This document shows, piece after piece, positions 19,035-26,986 of a stretch of 64,000 bases of DNA (within the stretch, counting starts at the first letter, position 1; each line of letters begins with the position of its first letter). Under the pieces are notes generated by a model that made no database searches, was not told the origin of the DNA, and saw only the letters and a program-made list of their open reading frames with translations. Position numbers and translations under genes: made by a program. Source of the DNA: Benzoatithermus sp046349415 (GTDB lineage Bacteria > Pseudomonadota > Alphaproteobacteria > Geminicoccales > Geminicoccaceae); contig JAXMCJ010000026.1 of assembly GCA_046349415.1 (NCBI GenBank), positions 10,589-74,588 of the forward strand, read 5' to 3'.

Positions 19035-20186
19035 ATGGCCAAGCGTGACTACTACGATGTGCTCGGGGTCACCCGCTCGGCCGGCGAGGCCGAGATCAAG
19101 GTCGCGTTCCGGCAGATGGCGAAGCAGTACCATCCCGACCGGAACCCCGGCGACAAGGCCGCCGAGGCCCGCTTCAAGGAGGTCAACGAAGCCTACGAGG
19201 TGCTGCGCGATCCGCAGAAGAAGGCGGCCTACGACCAGTTCGGTCATCAGGCGTTCGAGGCCGGCATGGCCGGTCGTGGCGGCGCGCAGGGAGCCGGCTT
19301 CGACTTCACGAGCTTCGCCGACGTGTTCGACGACCTGTTCGGCGACTTCATGGGCGGCGGCGGGCAGCGTCGCGGCCGCGGGCAGGCCACCCGCGGCGCC
19401 GACCTGCGCTACAACCTGACGATCTCGCTCGAGGAGGCCTTCGCCGGCAAGCGGGCGCAGATCAGGGTCCCGACCTCTGTGGCATGCGAGGGCTGCGGCG
19501 GCTCCGGCGGCGAAGCCGGCAGCGAGCCGGCGGTCTGCCAGAGCTGCCGCGGAGCCGGCCGCGTCCGTGCCCAGCAGGGCTTCTTCACCGTCGAGCGAAC
19601 CTGTCCGACCTGTCAGGGCACCGGCCGGGTGATCAAGAACGCGTGCCGGCAATGCGGCGGCAGCGGCGTGCAGCAGCGCGAGAAGACGCTCGCCGTCAAT
19701 ATCCCGGCCGGCGTCGAGGACGGGACGCGGATCCGGCTCTCGGGCGAGGGCGAGGCGGCGATCAGGGGCGGCCAGCCCGGCGACCTCTATATCTTCGTGA
19801 CGGTAGCGCCACACCGGCTGTTCCGGCGCGAGGGGCCGAACGTCATGTGCCGCGTGCCGATTCCGATGACCACGGCGGCACTCGGCGGGCAGGTCGAGGT
19901 CCCGACCATCGAGGGCCGCCGGCTGCGCGTGGCCGTGCCGGCCGGCACCCAGGCCGGCAAGCAGATCCGGCTCAAGTCCAAGGGCATGACCGAGCTGCAC
20001 GGTCAGGCGCGCGGCGACATGTTCGTCGAGATCGTGGTCGAGACGCCGATGAACCTGACCAAGCGCCAGCAGGAGCTGCTGCGCGAATTCGAGCGCGCCG
20101 GTGGCACCGACGCCAAGGAGCATCAGCCCGAGTCCGAGGGCTTCTTCGCCAAGGTGAAGGAGCTCTGGGACGATCTCCGCGAATAG
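19035..20186 (+). CDS. dnaJ: Chaperone DnaJ (Hsp40)
   Basis: A 383-residue class A J-protein that stimulates DnaK ATPase activity. In order: J domain (residues 1-70) with the HPD triad in YHPDRNPG, a Gly/Phe-rich linker (about 75-120), and a zinc domain with four CxxCxGxG modules (CEGCGGSG, CQSCRGAG, CPTCQGTG, CRQCGGSG, about 152-215). Then come the substrate-binding C-terminal domains with REKTLAVNIPAGVEDGTRIR and the RLKSKGMTELHG region. All zinc ligands are present. It is downstream of dnaK behind the intergenic hairpin; no grpE is in the window. Confidence 0.97.
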   Translation: MAKRDYYDVLGVTRSAGEAEIKVAFRQMAKQYHPDRNPGDKAAEARFKEVNEAYEVLRDPQKKAAYDQFGHQAFEAGMAGRGGAQGAGFDFTSFADVFDDLFGDFMGGGGQRRGRGQATRGADLRYNLTISLEEAFAGKRAQIRVPTSVACEGCGGSGGEAGSEPAVCQSCRGAGRVRAQQGFFTVERTCPTCQGTGRVIKNACRQCGGSGVQQREKTLAVNIPAGVEDGTRIRLSGEGEAAIRGGQPGDLYIFVTVAPHRLFRREGPNVMCRVPIPMTTAALGGQVEVPTIEGRRLRVAVPAGTQAGKQIRLKSKGMTELHGQARGDMFVEIVVETPMNLTKRQQELLREFERAGGTDAKEHQPESEGFFAKVKELWDDLRE

Positions 20187-20344
20187 CCGTGCTTGGCGCA
20201 ACCTGCCGGCGGCGGCCGCAGGCGATCGCGGCGGACCGACACCTCACCGATTGAACTCGTGCCGTCGGGGCGTCAGTATCGCGCCGAGCCGGCTCGTGCA
20301 CCAAGGTCCGTCGCACCAGAACAGGGGCCGCATCGGAGGGGCAG

Positions 20345-21421
20345 ATGGCATCGGTCGAGATCCGCAAGGTCGACAAGTATTTCGGCAGCACGCACATCCT
20401 GCACGGGGTCGAGATCGACATCCCGGACGGGGAGTTCGTCGTGCTGGTCGGGCCCTCGGGCTGCGGGAAATCGACCCTCCTGCGCATGGTGGCGGGGCTC
20501 GAGGAGATCACCAAGGGCGAGATCGCGATCGGCGGGCGGGTGGTGAACCAGGTCCCGCCGAAGGATCGCGACATCGCCATGGTGTTCCAGAACTACGCCC
20601 TCTATCCGCACATGACGGTCCGCCAGAACATGGCGTTCTCGCTCAAGCTCGCCCGTGCCCCGCAGGCGACGATCGACGAGCGGGTCGGCCGCGCGGCGGC
20701 GATCCTGGGCCTCGACGCGCTGCTCGACCGCTATCCGCGCCAGCTGTCCGGCGGCCAGCGCCAGCGGGTCGCCATGGGCCGTGCCATCGTGCGCGATCCG
20801 CAGGTCTTCCTGTTCGACGAGCCCCTGTCGAATCTCGATGCGAAGCTCCGGGTGCAGATGCGCACGGAAATCAAGGAGCTCCATCAGCGGCTGAAGACGA
20901 CGGCGATCTACGTCACCCACGACCAGATCGAGGCCATGACCATGGCCGATCGCATCGTGGTCATGCAGCACGGCGTGGTCGAGCAGCTGGGAGCGCCGCT
21001 CGAGCTGTACGACCGACCCGCCAATCTGTTCGTCGCCGGCTTCATCGGCTCGCCGGCCATGAACTTCGTCGATGCGCGGGTCCAGGGTGTCAACGGCCAG
21101 GCGGTGGCCCTGGCCGGCGATGGCACCAGCCTGCCCCTGCCGGCGGGCGCGCAGGTGCGCGACGGTGCGGAGGTCGTCTACGGCATCCGGCCCGAGCATC
21201 TGGCGCTGCAGGAATCGGGCGGCGGCCTCCCGGCCGAGGTGGTCGTGGTCGAGCCGACGGGTGCCGAGACGCTCCTGGTCACGCGGTTCGCGGGCATCGA
21301 GTGCAAGGCCGTGTTTCGCGAGCGGCATCGGCTCGAGCCGGGCGAGCGGATCGGGCTGCAACCGCAGCTCGACCAGGTCCACCTGTTCGATCGCGCCTCG
21401 GGCCGTCGCCTGCTCCAATAG
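20345..21421 (+). CDS. ABC transporter ATP-binding protein, MalK/UgpC type (orphan)
   Basis: A 358-residue ATPase of the carbohydrate-uptake CUT1 class. It has Walker A GPSGCGKST (residues 37-45), the Q-loop VFQNYALYPHMTV, signature LSGGQRQRV (about 135-143), Walker B VFLFDEPLSNLDA, switch His in YVTHDQIEAMTMADRI, and a C-terminal TOBE/OB regulatory domain with YGIRPEHLAL. UgpC, MsmK, SmoK and ThuK share this architecture, so the substrate cannot be read from it. No permease or binding-protein gene is adjacent, so it probably serves one or more transporters encoded elsewhere. Confidence 0.92.
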   Translation: MASVEIRKVDKYFGSTHILHGVEIDIPDGEFVVLVGPSGCGKSTLLRMVAGLEEITKGEIAIGGRVVNQVPPKDRDIAMVFQNYALYPHMTVRQNMAFSLKLARAPQATIDERVGRAAAILGLDALLDRYPRQLSGGQRQRVAMGRAIVRDPQVFLFDEPLSNLDAKLRVQMRTEIKELHQRLKTTAIYVTHDQIEAMTMADRIVVMQHGVVEQLGAPLELYDRPANLFVAGFIGSPAMNFVDARVQGVNGQAVALAGDGTSLPLPAGAQVRDGAEVVYGIRPEHLALQESGGGLPAEVVVVEPTGAETLLVTRFAGIECKAVFRERHRLEPGERIGLQPQLDQVHLFDRASGRRLLQ

Positions 21422-21429
21422 CGCGGCAT

Positions 21430-21451
21430 ATTTGTGAGTTTTCTCACATTT
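21430..21451 (+). promoter_or_regulatory. Consensus CRP/FNR-family operator
   Basis: TGTGA (21433-21437), six bases GTTTTC, TCACA (21444-21448), with ATT and TTT flanks, is a perfect match to the E. coli CRP consensus TGTGA-N6-TCACA. Its centre (21440.5) is about 42 bases before the start site predicted from TATGAT at 21471-21476, the geometry of a class II activated promoter. Confidence 0.65.
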
Positions 21452-21470
21452 CTGGCGCTCGCCCGCCCGC

Positions 21471-21476
21471 TATGAT
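21471..21476 (+). promoter_or_regulatory. Predicted -10 element (TATGAT) of the CRP-type promoter
   Basis: TATGAT is one mismatch from TATAAT. No good -35 hexamer is present at 16-18 bases, as expected if a CRP-family activator replaces it. The transcript would start near 21483 and read the small ORF at 21512. Confidence 0.5.
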
Positions 21477-21499
21477 TCCCATCCGAGACCGGATGGGAA
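21476..21499 (+). repeat. Perfect 9-bp inverted repeat in the small-ORF leader
   Basis: TTCCCATCC (21476-21484) and GGATGGGAA (21491-21499) flank a six-base loop. It would form a hairpin at the very 5' end of the predicted transcript. It could equally be a second operator or a weak terminator for the upstream ABC gene; no T-run follows. Confidence 0.5.
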
Positions 21500-21511
21500 C
21501 GCAGGTCGGCG

Positions 21512-21715
21512 ATGGTCGCTCTCGAGCAGGCGCGCAGAATCGTGCTGGCACGCTTTCGCGACCGGATGGATCGCATGGCGGCCTTGCTCGCGGGGATCTC
21601 CGCGCCGTCCGAGCACACGGTCGCCCAGGCCGCTGAGGCGCAAGAGGGCAGCGGAATCTCTCGCGGAGCGGTCGGCACGCTGGAGTCGGGCGCGCCGCGG
21701 CGGCGCACGGGCTAG
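21512..21715 (+). CDS. Small hypothetical protein behind a CRP-type promoter
   Basis: A 67-codon ORF, not recognised. It starts at an ATG preceded by CAGGTCGG and encodes an amphipathic basic helix (ALEQARRIVLARFRDRMDRM, about residues 3-22), a short hydrophobic turn, and a Gly/Ser/Arg-rich tail. There are no cysteines and no membrane span. Support for it being real is the consensus CRP-type operator, TATGAT and leader hairpin placed correctly upstream. Its TAG stop shares the CTAG at 21712-21715 with the stop of the convergent hutF. It could instead be non-coding leader RNA. Confidence 0.4.
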   Translation: MVALEQARRIVLARFRDRMDRMAALLAGISAPSEHTVAQAAEAQEGSGISRGAVGTLESGAPRRRTG

Positions 21716-23082
21716 CTCAGGAGCCGCCGCACGACACGGCGATATTGCTCGCCAATGCCGACTTCGGCGGCGTGTCGGCCGTCGCGGATGCGCCAATCGC
21801 CGCCAACCATCACGTCGCGCACCGCGGAGCCGGGCGCGAACAGGTGCGAATCCAGCACCGGATCGCCGCGGCGACCGGCAAGGCTCGGATGGTCGGCGTC
21901 GAGCGCCACCAGGTCCGCGCGAAAGCCCGGGGCGATGCGGCCGACGGGCCGGCCTGCCGCCCGCGCGCCGCCGAGCAGCGCTGCCTGCCAAAGGGCGGGG
22001 CCGCAATGGGGCGCAGCCTCGGTCGCCGCGGCGGCCCGGCGCAGCTGCACCAGACGTTGGCTCTGCTCGAGCAGCCGCAGCTCGCCGGCGGCGTCCGTCT
22101 GCATGTTGCTGTCCGATCCGATGCCATAGAGCCCCTCCTGCGCGAGGAGCGCCCCGAGCGGGAACACGCCGTCGCCGAGATCGGCTTCGGTGCTCGGGCA
22201 CAGGCCGATGACGGCTTGATGCGCAGCGACCGTCGCGATCTCCTCGTCGAGGAGGTGGGTGCCGTGCACGAGACACCAGGCATGATCCAGCTCCGCCGAA
22301 TCCATGAGCAGCTGCAGCGGCCGGCGTGCGAAACGATCGAGGCAGTCGCGTACCTCCTTCGGCTGCTCGGCGAGATGGATGTGGATCGGAATGTGGCCAC
22401 TGCGTGACCGGGCTGCCGCGACCGCCGCTGTGATGGCCGTCGGCGGCACGGCCCGGATGGAATGCAGCGCCATGCCGAGCTTGCGGTCGGGGTCGTCGCC
22501 GAAATGCCGGTCGAGGGCCTCGGCAAGACGCAGCCAGGCGCCCGTATCCAGGGCGAACCGCCGCTGCGCGCCGTCGAGCGGACTCCCGTCCACGCCGGCC
22601 TGCATGTAGACCACCGGCAGCAGGGTGAGCCCGATGCCGGCCTCGCGCGCTGCCGCGTCGACGGCCAGCGACATGGCTGCCGGCATCGCGTAGGGAGTGC
22701 CGCCTGGCTGATGGTGCAGATAGTGGAACTCGACCACCGAGCAGTAGCCGCCCTTGAGCAGCTCGACATAGAGCTGCGCCGCGATCGCGTGCTGGTCGTC
22801 CGGCGTGATCCGGTCGGCGAGCGCGTACATCGTGTCCCGCCAGGTCCAGAAGCTCGCCTCGTCGGCGCCGAGGCGCTGGGTCAGGCCCGCGAGCGCGCGC
22901 TGGAACGCATGGCTGTGCAGATCGATCATGCCCGGTACGACGAAGCCGCGGATGTGTTCGGCGGCCCGATCGTCGGTGGCGGGGCGCACATCGGCGATGG
23001 TACCGGATGGCCCCACCTCGATGAGGACGTTCTCGGCCCAGCCTTGCGGCAGCAGTGCCGCCTCGGCGAGATAGCTGCCCAT
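21712..23082 (-). CDS. hutF: Formimidoylglutamate deiminase HutF
   Basis: HutF hydrolyses N-formimino-L-glutamate to N-formyl-L-glutamate and ammonia in the five-step histidine degradation route. The 456-residue amidohydrolase has the metal motif DLHSHAFQRALAGL (about residues 53-66), FWTWRDTMYALADRITP (about 78-94), which is specific to HutF, VVEFHYLHHQPGG, HIHLAEQPKEV, and the late GIGSDSNMQTDAAGELRLLE with the catalytic Asp. No other hut gene is nearby. It is divergent from the PLP-dehydratase gene (41-bp gap) and converges on the small ORF. Confidence 0.93.
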   Translation of the reverse strand: MGSYLAEAALLPQGWAENVLIEVGPSGTIADVRPATDDRAAEHIRGFVVPGMIDLHSHAFQRALAGLTQRLGADEASFWTWRDTMYALADRITPDDQHAIAAQLYVELLKGGYCSVVEFHYLHHQPGGTPYAMPAAMSLAVDAAAREAGIGLTLLPVVYMQAGVDGSPLDGAQRRFALDTGAWLRLAEALDRHFGDDPDRKLGMALHSIRAVPPTAITAAVAAARSRSGHIPIHIHLAEQPKEVRDCLDRFARRPLQLLMDSAELDHAWCLVHGTHLLDEEIATVAAHQAVIGLCPSTEADLGDGVFPLGALLAQEGLYGIGSDSNMQTDAAGELRLLEQSQRLVQLRRAAAATEAAPHCGPALWQAALLGGARAAGRPVGRIAPGFRADLVALDADHPSLAGRRGDPVLDSHLFAPGSAVRDVMVGGDWRIRDGRHAAEVGIGEQYRRVVRRLLS

Positions 23083-23123
23083 CGGCCGTCCCCTGGCTGT
23101 TCAGTCGAAGCTGGGCAGAAAGG

Positions 23124-24125
23124 ATGATACCGTCAACGGCCCTGCTCCCGCCACCCACGCTCGCCGAGATCCGGTCGACCGCTGACCTGTTGCGGGACCG
23201 GGTGGTCCGCACTCCCGTCCTGGAATGGAACGGTCCGGAGCTCCGCAGCCGCGTGGCAGCCGGCACCTCGGTGAATCTCAAGCTGGAACTCTTCCAGCAC
23301 ACGGGCTCGTTCAAGGCGCGCGGTGCGCTGGCCGTGATGTTGGGGCTGCCGCGCGACGTGCTCGCCAACGGGGTGACGGCAGTCAGTGCCGGCAACCACG
23401 CCATCGCTACCGCCTGGGCGGCGCGCGAGCTCGGTGTCTCGGCCAAGGTCGTCATGCTGGCCAAGGCCAACTTGGCGCGGATCGAGCGGGCGCGCCGCTA
23501 CGGCGCCGAGCTCATCATGGTGGCCGACGTCGCCGAGGCGTTCGCCATTGCCGACGGCATCGCGCGGGACGAGGGCAGGGCCTTCGTTCATCCGTTCGAG
23601 GGCCCGGACACGGCGCGTGGGACGGGTACGGTCGCCCTTGAATGGCTCGAGCAGGCCGTCGGCCTGGATGCCGTCATCGTCCCGGTGGGCGGTGGCGGGC
23701 TGATCGCCGGGATGGCGTGCGCGGTCAAGCAGCTGCGCCCCGACTGCATGGTGTTCGGCGTCGAGCCGTTCGGTGCGGACAGCATCTGGCGCAGCTTGGC
23801 GGCCGGCAGCCCGCAGAAGCTGGAGCGGGTCGGGACCGTGGCCGACAGCCTTGGCGCCCCTTACGCGCTGCCCTACAGCTTCGAGCTGTGCCGCCGCTTC
23901 GTCGACGAGGTGGTGCGGATCGAGGATGCCGCCATGATCGAGGCGATGCGCTTGGCCCTCGACGCGCTGAAGCTGATGCTCGAGCCGGCCGGTGCGGCCG
24001 CCACCGCGGCGCTGGTGGGACCGCTGCGCGACCGCCTGGCCGGCCGCCGGGTCGGCGTGCTGGTTTGCGGCTCGAACATCGATCTCGCGACCTTCACGCG
24101 GCTCGTCGCGGGCGATCCGGGGTGA
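23124..24125 (+). CDS. Threonine/serine dehydratase-like PLP enzyme
   Basis: A fold-type II PLP enzyme of 333 residues. It has the cofactor lysine in GSFKARGA (Lys64), the substrate loop SAGNHAIATAWAA, the phosphate-binding GGGGL (about residues 189-193) and SNIDLATF near the C-terminus, the family's PLP N1 region. It lacks the ACT regulatory domain of biosynthetic IlvA, so it resembles catabolic threonine/serine ammonia-lyases or the related hydroxyaspartate dehydratases; the precise substrate is open. The ATG at 23124 has AAAGG upstream. It overlaps or abuts the adenine deaminase gene, suggesting a two-gene operon. Confidence 0.85.
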   Translation: MIPSTALLPPPTLAEIRSTADLLRDRVVRTPVLEWNGPELRSRVAAGTSVNLKLELFQHTGSFKARGALAVMLGLPRDVLANGVTAVSAGNHAIATAWAARELGVSAKVVMLAKANLARIERARRYGAELIMVADVAEAFAIADGIARDEGRAFVHPFEGPDTARGTGTVALEWLEQAVGLDAVIVPVGGGGLIAGMACAVKQLRPDCMVFGVEPFGADSIWRSLAAGSPQKLERVGTVADSLGAPYALPYSFELCRRFVDEVVRIEDAAMIEAMRLALDALKLMLEPAGAAATAALVGPLRDRLAGRRVGVLVCGSNIDLATFTRLVAGDPG

Positions 24126-24139
24126 GCGAGGCCACCGAC

Positions 24140-25807
24140 ATGCTGGGTCGGCGGATCGACCAGGGCTCCGGCCGGGAGGTGGCCGATCTCGCGATCCGCA
24201 ACGCGCGGGTCTTGAACGTCGCGACCGGAACGCTGGACCGGGGCGACATCGCGATCTGCGGCGACACGATCGTCGGCACGCTCGACACCTACCGCGGTCG
24301 CCGGGAGATCGACGCCGAAGGGCGGATCGTGGCACCGGGCTTCATCGACACGCATGTGCATGTCGAAAGCTCGCTCGTCCTGCCGGCCGAGTTCGAGAAG
24401 GGCGTGCTGCCGCGGGGCACGACGACGGCGATCTGCGACCCGCACGAGATCGCGAACGTCCTGGGGGTGGCGGGCATCCGCTTCTTTCTCGAGGCCAGCC
24501 GCAGTCTCGCCATGACGTTGCGGGTCAATCTCAGCTCCTGCGTGCCGTCGACCGACCTCGAGACCGCAGGCGCCCGATTGGAGATCGACGACCTGCTACC
24601 ACTCGCGGCCGATCCGGCAGCGCTCGGCCTCGCCGAGGTGATGAACTACCCCGGCGTGCTCGCGCGCGATCCGGGGCTGCTCGCGAAGCTCGTCGCCTTC
24701 GCCGGGCGCCACATCGATGGCCACGCGCCGCTCCTGCGCGGTCTGCCGCTCAACGGCTATCTCGCCGCCGGCATCCGCACCGACCACGAATGCACGCAGC
24801 TCGAGGAGGCACGGGAGAAGCTCGCGAAAGGCATGTTCATTCTGATGCGGGAAGGATCGATCGCGAAGAATGTGGCCGCTCTCGCCCCTCTTTTGACCGA
24901 GCTGACATGGCCGCGCATCGCGTTCTGCACCGACGATCGCAATCCTTTGGAGATCGTCGAGGAGGGCCACGTCGATGCAGCGATGCGCATCGCCATCGCG
25001 TCGGGCGCGCCGCCGCTCGCCGTCTACAGAGCCGCCTCCCTGGCCGCCGCCACTGCGTTCGGTCTGGCCGACCGGGGTGTGGTCGCACCCGGCTACCGCG
25101 CCGATCTCGTATTGCTCGACGACCTGGAGCGCGTGGCCGTCGGGCAGGTGGTCTGTGGCGGGCGGCTGGTCGAGGCCGGGCTGTTCGAAGGCAGGCAGCA
25201 TCCCGAGCCCGTGGGATACAATTCGGTGCGCCGCTCGCCGGTGCTGCCTTCGGATCTCGAACCACCGCCGCCTGACCGCAATACGCCCGTCATAGGTGCC
25301 AGGCCGTTCTCGCTCCTGACCGACCATCTCGCTCATGGCGGGCTGGAAGGGCCGGCCCTGAAGCTGGCGGTGCTGGAGCGTCACGGGCGGAACGGCAATA
25401 TCGGCCGCGGCTGGGTCGCCGGCTTCGGCCGGCTACGGGGGGCGATCGCATCCAGCATCGGCCACGACTGCCACAATCTCATCGTCGCCGGCGACGATGC
25501 GGCCGACATGGCGGCCGCCGTGAACCACCTGATCGCGATCCAGGGGGGCGCCGTGGTCGTGAGCGACGGGCAGGTGCGGGCGGATCTACCGCTGCCGGTC
25601 GCCGGCCTGATGAGCGATCGCGATTTCCACTTCGTCGAGAACCGCCTGCGGCCGGTGCGGGCCCAGGCCGCCGCGTTTGGCTGCGCTCTCGCCGAGCCGC
25701 TGCTGCAATTGGCGTTCCTGCCGTTGCCGGTGATTCCGCACCTGAAGCTCACCGACCGCGGCTACGTCGCCGCGGGTCCAGATGGCTTGCGGCTTCTGAC
25801 GCTCTAG
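24140..25807 (+). CDS. ade: Adenine deaminase
   Basis: Converts adenine to hypoxanthine and ammonia. The product (555 residues from the ATG at 24140) has the Ade metal motif FIDTHVHVESS, the Ade-specific TTTAICDPHEIANVLG, HIDGHAPLLRG, FCTDDRNPLEIVEEGH with the catalytic Asp, and the C-terminal IGHDCHNLIVAG domain. A GTG at 24122 overlapping the previous stop (GTGA) is a possible alternative start; the ATG is preferred because GAGG lies eight bases before it. Its stop shares CTAG (25804-25807) with the convergent gene. HutF, the dehydratase and Ade all release ammonia. Confidence 0.93.
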   Translation: MLGRRIDQGSGREVADLAIRNARVLNVATGTLDRGDIAICGDTIVGTLDTYRGRREIDAEGRIVAPGFIDTHVHVESSLVLPAEFEKGVLPRGTTTAICDPHEIANVLGVAGIRFFLEASRSLAMTLRVNLSSCVPSTDLETAGARLEIDDLLPLAADPAALGLAEVMNYPGVLARDPGLLAKLVAFAGRHIDGHAPLLRGLPLNGYLAAGIRTDHECTQLEEAREKLAKGMFILMREGSIAKNVAALAPLLTELTWPRIAFCTDDRNPLEIVEEGHVDAAMRIAIASGAPPLAVYRAASLAAATAFGLADRGVVAPGYRADLVLLDDLERVAVGQVVCGGRLVEAGLFEGRQHPEPVGYNSVRRSPVLPSDLEPPPPDRNTPVIGARPFSLLTDHLAHGGLEGPALKLAVLERHGRNGNIGRGWVAGFGRLRGAIASSIGHDCHNLIVAGDDAADMAAAVNHLIAIQGGAVVVSDGQVRADLPLPVAGLMSDRDFHFVENRLRPVRAQAAAFGCALAEPLLQLAFLPLPVIPHLKLTDRGYVAAGPDGLRLLTL

Positions 25808-26472
25808 CTGCTGGCCAGCTCGTAGGTCAGCGTCTCACCGCGGGTCAGGACGATCGCGCGGACGAGATTGCCCTCCGGGTCGTACCAGACCGTCCCCGAT
25901 CGGCCGCGGGTGCCGGCCATCGGAAAGCGCTCCGTCTCGATGGTCCGACCCAACACCTCCAGCTTCTCGGGGATGCTCGGTTTGACCGTGATGTCGATCA
26001 GGTCGCCATTCTGGCTGTCGATAACGGGCGCGCCTTGGGTGATGGCCCGATTCCAGAAGCTGAGATCGGTCATTGCGCCGAGCGGGGTAGCGTAGCTGCC
26101 TTTGGGACCCTGCACCGCGAGCTGGCCATCGCTGGACTCGGCGATGACCACGGACTTATCGCCATCGTCGTTCGTCTCGATTCTGGTCCGGACGAGCACG
26201 TTGCGCTGCCAGACGTCCTCGCCGCGCTGCTCGTAGCTGTAGGCAGTGACGAACGCGATCTTCACCGCCAGATCGAGCCGGTTCGACACGGTGAGATGCT
26301 CTTCGTCGCCGCCGAAGTCGATCTGATGCGTGCCGATCGTCGAGCCTTTGCGGATGACGTTGAACACGCGACTGGACGGCAAGCTGCGAGCTGGCCCGAC
26401 AAGTCCGACGGCGAGCGCGCCGCCCCCCGTCAGCGCCAGCCAACACCGTCGACTCAACGCACTCGCGCTCAT
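25804..26472 (-). CDS. Tat-exported protein of a DUF6134-like family
   Basis: A 222-residue protein. The N-terminus carries a twin-arginine signal, SRRCWLALTGGGALAVGL, cleaved around ARSLPSS. The mature part is predicted beta-rich: FNVIRKGSTIGTHQIDF, VSNRLDLAVKIAFVTAYSYE, EDVWQRNVL, TNDDGDKSVV, and a final RGRSGTVWYDPEGNLVRAIV. This pattern fits the DUF6134-type periplasmic/outer-envelope proteins, whose function is not established. The start at 26472 has AAGGAGGAG upstream. It lies 29 bases after the acylphosphatase gene and is probably co-transcribed with it. Its stop is shared (CTAG) with ade. Confidence 0.75.
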   Translation of the reverse strand: MSASALSRRCWLALTGGGALAVGLVGPARSLPSSRVFNVIRKGSTIGTHQIDFGGDEEHLTVSNRLDLAVKIAFVTAYSYEQRGEDVWQRNVLVRTRIETNDDGDKSVVIAESSDGQLAVQGPKGSYATPLGAMTDLSFWNRAITQGAPVIDSQNGDLIDITVKPSIPEKLEVLGRTIETERFPMAGTRGRSGTVWYDPEGNLVRAIVLTRGETLTYELASS

Positions 26473-26501
26473 GACTTCCGTCTCCTCCTTTGCTTCTCGG
26501 C

Positions 26502-26792
26502 TCAACAATCCGGATGTTGATGAAATCCGCTCATGACCGCTGAGGTCTCGGCATCCTCGTCGAGCCGGGTCACCCGTGCCGCCGGTGGCCCCACCCGGCA
26601 CGCCTCGATCATGTCGGAAACGCTCGCGGGGGCTCCGGCGAATACGGCCTCGACCGACCCGTCCGCGCGATTGCGCACCCAACCGTCGAGTCCGCGCGCC
26701 TGCGCCTCGCGGACGGTCCAGGCTCTGAACCAGACGCCCTGGACCCTACCATAGATCCGCACGCGAACCGAGCGAGTCAATCCTCCTGCCAT
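26502..26792 (-). CDS. acyP: Acylphosphatase
   Basis: A 96-residue small alpha/beta enzyme that hydrolyses acyl phosphates. The phosphate loop VRIYGRVQGVWFRAW (about residues 11-25) carries the catalytic Arg, and GLDGWVRNRADGSVEAVFAG carries the catalytic Asn. The length is typical for the family. The ATG at 26792 is used; an AGGAGG-TTG immediately inside is too close to act as a start. It heads a leftward pair with the Tat-exported DUF protein and is divergent from rpoH. Confidence 0.92.
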   Translation of the reverse strand: MAGGLTRSVRVRIYGRVQGVWFRAWTVREAQARGLDGWVRNRADGSVEAVFAGAPASVSDMIEACRVGPPAARVTRLDEDAETSAVMSGFHQHPDC

Positions 26793-26986
26793 CGAGAAGC
26801 CGCCTCTGCCGCCGTGGCGTCGCAGCCGGCTGGTAGGCTCGCCATCGCGGCCGGTCAATTCGGCGTGTAGGTCGCCGATCTTTCTTTGAACATCGACTGA
26901 CTGGGGCATCGATGGAACAGAAGCCCGGCTGTGCGGTTTGCATCGGACGGGCGGGTCGGCTGGTCCGGTGCGCGGAGGGGTGTGTC

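Noticed and set aside
26880..26925. CTTTGAA followed by GGGGCATCGAT as a sigma-32 promoter before rpoH
   Set aside because: The -35 is plausible, but the -10 element and spacing match poorly; start-site mapping would be needed.
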